A DNA stretch of 64,000 nt from Rhodovulum sp. MB263 (GTDB lineage: Bacteria > Pseudomonadota > Alphaproteobacteria > Rhodobacterales > Rhodobacteraceae), in NCBI RefSeq assembly GCF_002073975.1, contig NZ_CP020384.1, forward strand, positions 1,612,001 through 1,676,000. Direction: 5' to 3'. The position numbers were made by a program, and so were the translations under genes. Of the stretch, positions 57,423 to 64,000 are shown one piece after another (the stretch's first letter is position 1; each line of letters starts with the position of its first letter). The notes under the pieces are model-generated. The model ran no database searches. It was not told the DNA's origin and was given only the letters and a program-made list of their open reading frames with translations.

Positions 57423-60086
57423 TTGACCGAGGATGCCAAGCCCGAGACCGCCTCTGCCGGGCGGTGGGTGCGCCTGCGGGCGATCTTCCCCTATGTGCTG
57501 GCCGCCGGGCTGTTCGTTCTGGGCCTTTTCGCGCTGTACCGGCTGCTGGCCCCGGTCGATTTCACCGATGTGGTGGCGCAGGTGCGCGCCACGCCCTGGT
57601 CGACGGTCGGCCTTGCCCTGGCCGCGACGGCGGCAAGCTATGTCTCGCTCGTGGGCTATGACTGGTCGGCACTGCGCTTCATCGGCAAGCCGCTGAACTT
57701 CCCGGTGGTGCTGGCGGGCGGGTTCATGGCCTATGCCTTCGGCAATACCATCGGGCTGTCGGCGGTCTCGGGCGGGGCGGTGCGCTGGCGGATCTATTCG
57801 GCGCTGGGGCTCGACGGCTATGACGTGGCCGCGGTATCGACCTTCGCGGCGGTCTCGTTCGGGGTCGCGGCAACGCTGGTCGGGCTCGGCGCGCTGGCCG
57901 TGCATCCCGGAGCGCTGGTGGCGATCCTGCCCTTCGCCCATGGCACGGTCCGGACGCTGGCGCTGGGCGGGATGGCGGTGATCGCGCTGCCGCTGCTCTG
58001 GGCCTCGGTCCGGCAGCGCCAGCTCCGGCTCGGCCGCTTCACCCTGCGCGCGCCCGTGCCGCGCGATCTGGCGGCGCAGCTGGTCTTCTGTCTCGGCGAT
58101 ATCGGCTTCGCCGCCGCCACGCTCTATCTGCTTCTGCCCGCGAACGATCTCGGCTTCGCCACCTTCCTCGCGCTGTTCGCGGCGGCGACCATGGCCGGGG
58201 TGCTCAGCCATGTGCCGGGCGGCATCGGGGTCTTCGAGGCGGTGGTGATCGCGGCGATGCCCGCCTCGACGCCGGTATCCGCGGTGGCGGCGTCGCTCCT
58301 GCTTTACCGGCTGATCTATTTCCTCGTGCCCTTCTTCCTCGCGCTGCTCGCGCTGGCGGGCTACGAGCTGTTCCGCTCGGCCGGAGGGCGCCTGCCGCGG
58401 GGCCAGTGGGGCCGCGCGCTGGCCGCCGTCGATCCGGCCTTCCGCGCCGTCGAACGGATCGCGCCGATGGTGCTGGGTACCATGATCCTCGGGGCCGGGC
58501 TCTGGATGAGCGTCGCCTCGATCCTGCCGCCCGCCACCGAAGCCGCGCGCGCCGCCGAAGAGCTGTTCCCGCTTCCGTTTATCGAGGGTTCGGCGCTGGC
58601 TTCCAGCGTGATCGGCTCGGCGCTGGTGCTGATCTCCTTCGGGGTGATGCGCCGCGCGCTGGCGGCGTTCTGGCTGGCCGTCGCGGTGATGGAGGCGGGG
58701 GCGGCGGTGGCGCTGGTACAGGGGGTCGATCTCGACCGCGCGGTGCTGCTGGCGACCGGCGCGCTGCTGCTGCTGCCCTTCCGCCATGCCTTTCACCGCC
58801 ACACCATGCTGAGCCATGCCACGCTGACCCCGGCCTGGGGCGCGCTGACCGTGGCGCTGATCGCGGGCTTCGGCTTCGTGCTGTTCTTCGCGCATAAGGA
58901 CACGCCCTATGCGCATGAGCTCTGGTGGCAGTTCGCGGTGAACGAGCGCGCGCCGCGGGCGTTGCGGGCGGGGTTGCTGGGCAGCCTCGTTCTGGGGCTG
59001 GGGGCGCTTCTGATCCTGTTGCGCACGCCCCGGGTCACGGCGGTGCCGCCGGCCGGGGAGGATCTGGAGCGGGCGGGGCGCATCGCGGCGGGCGGCGACA
59101 ACCCCGATGCGGGCTTCGCGCTGACCGGCGACAAGTCGATCCTGGTATCGGATGACGGCCGCGCCTTCGTGATGTTCGCGGTGTCGGGGCGGTCCTGGAT
59201 CGCCTATGGCGGCCCGGTCGGGCCTGCCGATGCCGCCGAGGACGTGGCCTTCGCCTTCGTCGACGCGGCCCGGCGCGCGGGTGCGCGGCCCGCCTTCTAC
59301 GAAGTCCGGGCCGCCGATGTGCCGATCATGCTCGATCTGGGACTGTCGCTGCACAAGATGGGCGAGGAGGCGGTGGTCGATCTGACCGCGTTTTCGCTTG
59401 AGGGATCGGCGCGAAAGAAGCTTCGGGCGGCGCATGCCCGGGCGCTGCGGGACGGCTTGTCGCTGGACTGGGCCGAGCCGCCCCATGCGCCCGCTTTCCT
59501 GGCCGAGCTCGGGGTCGTGTCCGAGGCCTGGCTTTCGGCCAAGCGGGCGCGCGAGAAGGGGTTTTCGGTCGGCCGCTTCGATCCCGGCTGGCTGAACCGC
59601 TGGCCGGTGGCGACGGTGCGCCAGGACGGCCGGGTGGTGGCCTTCGCCAATGTGCTGGTCACTGACAGCCGGGCCCAGGCCGCCATCGATCTGATGCGCC
59701 ATGTCGAGGATGCCCCCTCCGGCACCATGGAGTTCCTGTTCACCGCGCTGATGCTGCGGCTGAAGGAAGAGGGCCATGCCGCCTTCTCGCTGGGAATGGC
59801 CCCGCTCTCGGGGCTGAGCCCCGAACGCAGCCGCAGGCTCTGGGACCGCTTCGGCGCGCTGATCTACCGCCATGGCCGCAGCTTCTACAATTTCGAGGGG
59901 CTGCGCGCCTTCAAGGCCAAGTTCGATCCCGACTGGCGGCCGCGCTATCTGGCCGCGCCCACGACGCTGCCGCCGCTCCTGACGCTGGCCGATGCGGCCC
60001 GGCTGATCGGCGGCCGCCACGAACGCCGTCATAACGAGCGCCGCCAGACCGTGCGTCGCAAGGCGGATCGCGGCGAAGAGACCTGA
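57423..60086 (+). CDS. mprF: MprF-type lipid aminoacyltransferase/flippase
   Basis: 887 residues with TTG start. The N-terminal half has about 14 membrane helices, including SAVSGGAVRWRIYSALGLDGYDVAAV and LSHVPGGIGVFEAVVIAA of the flippase domain. The C-terminal DUF2156 domain (GFALTGDKSILVSDDGRAFVMFAVSGRSWIAYGGPVG, FYEVRAADVPIMLDLGLSLHKMGEEAVVDL, SLGMAPLSGLSPE) is the GNAT-like synthase. It transfers lysine or alanine from tRNA to phosphatidylglycerol and flips the product, lowering surface charge against cationic peptides. Monocistronic. Confidence 0.92.
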   Translation: MTEDAKPETASAGRWVRLRAIFPYVLAAGLFVLGLFALYRLLAPVDFTDVVAQVRATPWSTVGLALAATAASYVSLVGYDWSALRFIGKPLNFPVVLAGGFMAYAFGNTIGLSAVSGGAVRWRIYSALGLDGYDVAAVSTFAAVSFGVAATLVGLGALAVHPGALVAILPFAHGTVRTLALGGMAVIALPLLWASVRQRQLRLGRFTLRAPVPRDLAAQLVFCLGDIGFAAATLYLLLPANDLGFATFLALFAAATMAGVLSHVPGGIGVFEAVVIAAMPASTPVSAVAASLLLYRLIYFLVPFFLALLALAGYELFRSAGGRLPRGQWGRALAAVDPAFRAVERIAPMVLGTMILGAGLWMSVASILPPATEAARAAEELFPLPFIEGSALASSVIGSALVLISFGVMRRALAAFWLAVAVMEAGAAVALVQGVDLDRAVLLATGALLLLPFRHAFHRHTMLSHATLTPAWGALTVALIAGFGFVLFFAHKDTPYAHELWWQFAVNERAPRALRAGLLGSLVLGLGALLILLRTPRVTAVPPAGEDLERAGRIAAGGDNPDAGFALTGDKSILVSDDGRAFVMFAVSGRSWIAYGGPVGPADAAEDVAFAFVDAARRAGARPAFYEVRAADVPIMLDLGLSLHKMGEEAVVDLTAFSLEGSARKKLRAAHARALRDGLSLDWAEPPHAPAFLAELGVVSEAWLSAKRAREKGFSVGRFDPGWLNRWPVATVRQDGRVVAFANVLVTDSRAQAAIDLMRHVEDAPSGTMEFLFTALMLRLKEEGHAAFSLGMAPLSGLSPERSRRLWDRFGALIYRHGRSFYNFEGLRAFKAKFDPDWRPRYLAAPTTLPPLLTLADAARLIGGRHERRHNERRQTVRRKADRGEET

Positions 60087-60324
60087 GCGCGCCTTGGTCC
60101 GGCCGTGGCCGGGCCTGCGATTCGAGGCAGGTCTCCTTCCCCATTCTGGCATGCCATTTCATCATGCCCTCCCAAGAAGATTAAATTTCAGGCATTCGCC
60201 GTTTTTTGGGCGCTGCGGCATCCTGCCGGACCGCGCCTGACCCTCCTGATCCGGCAGCGCTGGGGCAAAGTGACCGCGGGACGCGGCGACAGGATGCCCG
60301 CGGGACGGAACAAGGAGGTTCAAC

Positions 60325-61926
60325 TTGCTTGGAATAAAGAAGACTTTCGCCATGCTCATGCTGTCGGCGGGGCTGGTCTCGGCGCAGGGGGCGCTGGCCC
60401 AGGGCACGCTGCGGATCGGCATGACCGCGGCCGACATCCCGCTGACCACCGGCCAGGCCGATCAGGGCGGCGAGGGCATGCGTTTCATGGGCTACACGGT
60501 CTATGACTCGCTTGTCGAATGGGACCTGAGCTCGGCCGACAAGCCCTCGACGCTGATCCCGGGGCTCGCCACCGAATGGGCGGTCGATGCCGAGGACAAG
60601 ACGAAATGGATCTTCAGGATCCGCGAGGGCGTCACCTTCCATGACGGCTCGGAGTTCACCGCCGAAAGCGTGGTCTGGAACCTCGACAAGCTGCTCGATG
60701 ACAGCTCCGAGCAATACGACCCGCGCCAGGCGGCGCAGGGCAAGTCGCGGATCCCGGCCGTCGCGAGCTATCGCGCCATCGACCCGCTGACGCTCGAGAT
60801 CACCACCAATACCCCCGATGCCACGCTGCCCTATCAACTGGCCTGGATCCTGATGTCCTCGAAGGCCAACTGGGAGGCCCATGACAAGGACTGGGAAAAG
60901 GTCGCGATGGAGCCCTCGGGCACCGGTCCCTGGAAGCTCGAGGAATTTGTGCCGCGCGAACGCGCCGAGATGGTGCCCTTCGCAGAATACTGGGACGAGA
61001 CCCGGGTGCCGAAGCTCGACAAGCTGGTGCTGATCCCGCTGCCCGAGCCCAATGCCCGCGCGGCCGCTCTTCTGTCGGGACAGGTCGACTGGATCGAGGC
61101 GCCCGCGCCCGACACCATCCCGGCGATGCGGGCGAACGGCTTCGTGATCTCGTCGAACACCTATCCGCATAACTGGACCTGGCATCTGTCGCGGCTGGAG
61201 GGCTCGCCCTGGAACGACATCCGCGTGCGCAAGGCCGCGAACCTGGCCATCGACCGCGAGGGGATGGGCGCACTTCTGGGCGGTCTGATGGTGCCCGCCA
61301 AGGGCTTCCTGCCGCCCGGCTCGCAATGGTTCGGCAATCCGAGCTTCGATGTGCGCTACGATCCCGAAGAGGCGAAGAAGCTGCTGGCCGAGGCGGGCTA
61401 CGGCCCCGACAAGCGGCTGAAGGTCAAGGCGCTGATCTCGCCCTCGGGCTCGGGCCAGATGCTGCCGCTGCCGATGAACGAATACATCCAGCAGAACCTG
61501 GCCGAGGTCGGCATCGATGTCGAGTTCATGGTGGTCGAGTGGAACCAGATGATCAATCTCTGGCGCGCGGGCGCGGCCGATCCGGCGGTCGAGGGCAGCC
61601 AGTCGATCAACTTCACCTATTTCATCCAGGACCCGTTCACCGGGCTGATCCGGCATCTCGCCTGCGATCTGATCGCGCCGAACGGCACCAATTGGGGCCA
61701 TTACTGCGATCCCGGGATGGAGGAGCTGTTCAACCAGATCCGCACCACCTTCGATCCGGCCGAACAGGATGAGGTGATGCGCCGGACGCATGAGAAATTC
61801 GTCGATGACGCGCTGTTCCTGATGGTGACCCATGACGTGGCGCCGCGGGCCATGAGCCCGAGGGTCAAGGGCTTCGTGCAGGCCCAGAACTGGTACCAGA
61901 ACTTCTCGTCGATCACGATGGAGTAG
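60325..61926 (+). CDS. Peptide/nickel-type ABC substrate-binding protein
   Basis: 533 residues with TTG start behind AAGGAGG. A Sec signal peptide (TFAMLMLSAGLVSAQGALAQG) leads into a family 5 extracellular solute-binding protein: TLIPGLATEWAVDAEDKTKWIFRIREGVTFHDGSEFTAESVVWNLDKL, then VRKAANLAIDREGMGALLGG. It delivers peptides or similar solutes to the permeases downstream. It is followed by a hairpin that may lower expression of the distal genes. Confidence 0.92.
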   Translation: MLGIKKTFAMLMLSAGLVSAQGALAQGTLRIGMTAADIPLTTGQADQGGEGMRFMGYTVYDSLVEWDLSSADKPSTLIPGLATEWAVDAEDKTKWIFRIREGVTFHDGSEFTAESVVWNLDKLLDDSSEQYDPRQAAQGKSRIPAVASYRAIDPLTLEITTNTPDATLPYQLAWILMSSKANWEAHDKDWEKVAMEPSGTGPWKLEEFVPRERAEMVPFAEYWDETRVPKLDKLVLIPLPEPNARAAALLSGQVDWIEAPAPDTIPAMRANGFVISSNTYPHNWTWHLSRLEGSPWNDIRVRKAANLAIDREGMGALLGGLMVPAKGFLPPGSQWFGNPSFDVRYDPEEAKKLLAEAGYGPDKRLKVKALISPSGSGQMLPLPMNEYIQQNLAEVGIDVEFMVVEWNQMINLWRAGAADPAVEGSQSINFTYFIQDPFTGLIRHLACDLIAPNGTNWGHYCDPGMEELFNQIRTTFDPAEQDEVMRRTHEKFVDDALFLMVTHDVAPRAMSPRVKGFVQAQNWYQNFSSITME

Positions 61927-61947
61927 CGGCCCGTCCGGGCCCGAAGA

Positions 61948-61971
61948 CCCCGCCGCCCGGGCGCGGCGGGG
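61948..61971 (+). terminator. Intra-operon hairpin after the binding-protein gene
   Basis: Stem CCCCGCCGC/GCGGCGGGG with a 6-nt loop and no real T-run. Such hairpins commonly stabilise or attenuate the message between a binding protein and its permeases. Confidence 0.5.
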
Positions 61972-62012
61972 CGCTTTCCCAAGGAACTTTCCCAAGGAAA
62001 AAGTGCCCCCCC

Positions 62013-62966
62013 ATGTTCAGCTATCTTCTCAGGCGTCTGATCCTCGTGCTGCCGGTGGCCTTCGGCGTTTCGGTGATCTGCTTCCTCTTGGTGCAGATCG
62101 CGCCCGGCGACCCGCTGACCGCGATCATGCCGGTCGATGCCACGGCCGAGGAACAGGCGGCGATGCGCGCGGCCTACGGTTTGGACAAGCCCCTGCCGCT
62201 GCAATACGCGATCTGGGTCGGCAATCTCGCGCAGGGCGATATGGGCCGCTCGATCGCGACCGGGCGCCCGGTCGCGGCCGAGGTCTTCGGCGCGGTGCAG
62301 AATTCGCTGCTGCTCGCGCTCAGCGCCGCCGTCATCGCCTTTCCCATCGGCATCTTCCTCGGCTTTCTGGCCGGCTATTTCCGCGACACCGCGCTCGACA
62401 AGGCGGTGACGGCGGTCTCGATCGCGGGCGTTTCGGTGCCGAATTACTGGCTCGGCATCGTGCTTGTCATCATCTTCTCGGTCAATCTGGGCTGGCTGCC
62501 CTCGATGGGGGCGGGCCCCGGGGGCTCGCGCGACTGGTCCTGGAACTGGGAGCATATGCGCCATCTGGTCCTGCCCGCGGTGACGCTGGCGGTGGTGCCC
62601 ATCGGCATCGTCGCCCGCACCGTGCGGGCGCTCTCGGGCGACATTCTCGGCATGGATTTCGTGCAGGCGCTTTACGCCAAGGGCATGAGCCGGCTCGACG
62701 TGCTGATCCATGTCGGCCGCAATGCCGCCGCGACCGCGCTGTCGGTGATGGGGCTGCAACTGGGCTATCTGCTTGGCGGCTCGATCCTGATCGAGACCGT
62801 GTTCAACTGGCCGGGCTCGGGCTTTCTGCTGTCGAACGCGATCTTCCAGCGCGACCTGCCGCTTCTGCAGGGCACGATCCTGGTGCTTGCGCTGTTCTTC
62901 GTCGCCATGAACCTCATCGTCGACGTGGCCCAGGCCGCCATCGACCCGCGGATAAAGAGGAGCTGA
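62013..62966 (+). CDS. ABC permease, DppB type
   Basis: 317 residues with six helices. MFSYLLRRLILVLPVAFGVSVICFLLVQIAPGDP is the DppB/OppB N-terminus. The cytoplasmic EAA-like loop is RTVRALSGDILGMDFVQALYAKGMSRLDVLIHVGRNA, and ILIETVFNWPGSGFLLSNAIFQRDLPLLQGTIL closes it. Pairs with the DppC-type gene 4 bp downstream. Confidence 0.93.
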   Translation: MFSYLLRRLILVLPVAFGVSVICFLLVQIAPGDPLTAIMPVDATAEEQAAMRAAYGLDKPLPLQYAIWVGNLAQGDMGRSIATGRPVAAEVFGAVQNSLLLALSAAVIAFPIGIFLGFLAGYFRDTALDKAVTAVSIAGVSVPNYWLGIVLVIIFSVNLGWLPSMGAGPGGSRDWSWNWEHMRHLVLPAVTLAVVPIGIVARTVRALSGDILGMDFVQALYAKGMSRLDVLIHVGRNAAATALSVMGLQLGYLLGGSILIETVFNWPGSGFLLSNAIFQRDLPLLQGTILVLALFFVAMNLIVDVAQAAIDPRIKRS

Positions 62967-62970
62967 GCCG

Positions 62971-63855
62971 ATGGCGCTGACCGAAACCCTCGAGCCGGTT
63001 CAGACCCCCGAGGCGCGCAAGGGCTACTGGGCGGGCGTGGCCGGGCGGCTGGCGCGCGACCCGGTCTCGATGCTCTGCCTCGCCGTGGTCGTCATGCTGA
63101 TCCTCGCCGCGATCTTCGCGCCGTATCTCGGGCTTGCCGATCCCTACAAGGGCTCGATGATCGCGCGGCTGAAACCCATCGGCACGCCCGGCCATCTCCT
63201 CGGCACCGACGAGCAGGGCCGCGACATGCTGGCCCGTCTGATCCATGGCGGGCGGCTGACGCTGTTCATCGGGCTGATGCCGGTGGTCTTCGCCTTCTTC
63301 ATCGGCACGGCCCTAGGCATCGTCGCGGGCTATGTCGGCGGCAGGCTCAACACCCTCATCATGCGGGTGGTCGATGTCTTCTTCGCCTTCCCCTCGGTGC
63401 TTCTGGCCATCGCCATCTCGGGTGCGCTGGGGGCGGGCATCGTCAATTCGCTGGTCTCGCTGACCATCGTCTTCGTGCCGCCCATCACCCGCGTCGCCGA
63501 GGCGGTGACCTCGGGCGTGCGCAGTCTCGATTACATCGACGCGGCCCGCGCCACCGGCGCCAGCGCGCTGACCGTGATCCGGGTCCATGTCATCGGCAAC
63601 GTGCTGTCGCCGATCTTCGTCTATGCCACCTCGCTGACCAGCGTCTGCATGATCCTCGCGGCGGGGCTTTCCTTCCTCGGGATCGGCGTCCGCCCGCCCG
63701 AGCCGGAATGGGGCCTGATGCTGAACACGCTGCGCTCGGCGATCTATGTCGATCCGTGGCTCTCGGCGCTGCCGGGGGTGATGATCTTCGTCACCTCGCT
63801 GTGCCTCAACCTGCTGAGCGACGGCGTGAGGAGTGCGATGAATGTCCGCGACTGA
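62971..63855 (+). CDS. ABC permease, DppC type
   Basis: 294 residues. An N-terminal helix (RDPVSMLCLAVVVMLILAAIFAPYLG) and HLLGTDEQGRDMLARLIHGGRLTLFIGLMPVVFAFFIGTALGIVAGYVGG are diagnostic of DppC/OppC. The coupling loop is RSLDYIDAARATGASALTVIRVHVIGNVLSP. It overlaps the ATPase gene start by 14 bp. Confidence 0.93.
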   Translation: MALTETLEPVQTPEARKGYWAGVAGRLARDPVSMLCLAVVVMLILAAIFAPYLGLADPYKGSMIARLKPIGTPGHLLGTDEQGRDMLARLIHGGRLTLFIGLMPVVFAFFIGTALGIVAGYVGGRLNTLIMRVVDVFFAFPSVLLAIAISGALGAGIVNSLVSLTIVFVPPITRVAEAVTSGVRSLDYIDAARATGASALTVIRVHVIGNVLSPIFVYATSLTSVCMILAAGLSFLGIGVRPPEPEWGLMLNTLRSAIYVDPWLSALPGVMIFVTSLCLNLLSDGVRSAMNVRD

Positions 63856-64000
63856 GCTTTACGACCTTCTTCCCGACCGCGGCGGCCCGGCCCAGCCCCT
63901 TTTGACGGTGCGGGGGCTGCGGAAATACTTCCCCGTCCGGGGCGGCATCCTCGGCCGCACCCAGGCCATGGTGCAGGCCGTTGACGGGGTCTCCTTCGAG
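63842..64000 (+). CDS. ABC ATPase, dipeptide-type (partial, runs off window)
   Basis: First 53 codons: MSATELYDLLPDRGGPAQ, then LLTVRGLRKYFPVRGGILGRTQAMVQAVDGVSFE, the start of a DppD/DppF-type nucleotide-binding subunit. The LRKYFPVRGG and AVDGVSF motifs resemble DppF/OppF. Walker A lies beyond the window. It overlaps the permease gene, so it belongs to the same operon. Confidence 0.85.
   Translation, partial: MSATELYDLLPDRGGPAQPLLTVRGLRKYFPVRGGILGRTQAMVQAVDGVSFE

Overview
The window is GC-rich chromosomal DNA of an alphaproteobacterium, most likely of the Rhodobacteraceae (Rhodobacter/Rhodovulum/Paracoccus type). The main clues are an IscR-like regulator without the three FeS cysteines heading a suf operon, the YIP1-type membrane genes inside that operon, and NADP isocitrate dehydrogenase beside it. 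I cannot name the species. Two ordinary chromosomal blocks flank a large stack of integrated DNA.

Left block (1-15.4 kb): an SMR transporter, a YitT-type membrane protein, icd, a small unknown gene and an alpha/beta hydrolase on the minus strand. On the plus strand follow the iron-sulfur cluster operon (iscR, a short cysteine desulfurase, sufB, a membrane protein, a YbjQ-type protein, sufC, sufD, two YIP1-like proteins, sufS), a tyrosine phenol-lyase/tryptophanase homologue and a NikR homologue that has lost all four high-affinity nickel ligands. An ASCH protein, a decayed IS5-family transposase and an integrase C-terminal remnant close the block.

Island stack (17.0-46.7 kb): an intact tRNA-Arg(CCG) lies at 46.67-46.74 kb, and two further copies of its 3' portion lie at 17.03 and 31.32 kb, so at least two elements sit in tandem in one tRNA. 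Island 1 (17.0-31.3 kb) is a defence island. It holds a complete type I-E CRISPR-Cas locus (cas3, cas8e, cas11e, cas7e, cas5e, cas6e, cas1, cas2), a 30-repeat array plus a degenerate last repeat, and a Gabija-like pair whose GajA has lost its Walker A end exactly at the island boundary. Island 2 (31.3-46.7 kb) is mosaic and partly AT-rich. It holds an orphan gene, nested IS5 copies, a two-gene operon (deoxynucleoside-kinase-like protein plus a two-TM GAF-like protein), a truncated phage adenine methylase, an aerolysin-like pore-forming protein, IS remnants, a prophage remnant with lysis cassette and tail genes, hicAB, hipBA with four operators spaced exactly 27 bp apart, an ArdC remnant and a serine recombinase fragment that reads into the tRNA.

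Right block (46.97-64 kb): a branched-chain-amino-acid-type ABC transporter, a SAM methyltransferase, a LysR regulator divergent from an acyl-CoA dehydrogenase / family III CoA-transferase / MaoC-like hydratase operon, an MprF-type lipid aminoacyltransferase/flippase, and the first genes of a dipeptide/nickel-type ABC transporter that runs off the window.

The best candidates for something undescribed are the kinase/GAF-membrane operon (34.4-35.8 kb), the aerolysin-like protein (37.5-38.4 kb) and the short palindromic insertions in the transposase at 33.3-33.5 kb. All assignments come from reading sequence motifs; no database search was run.
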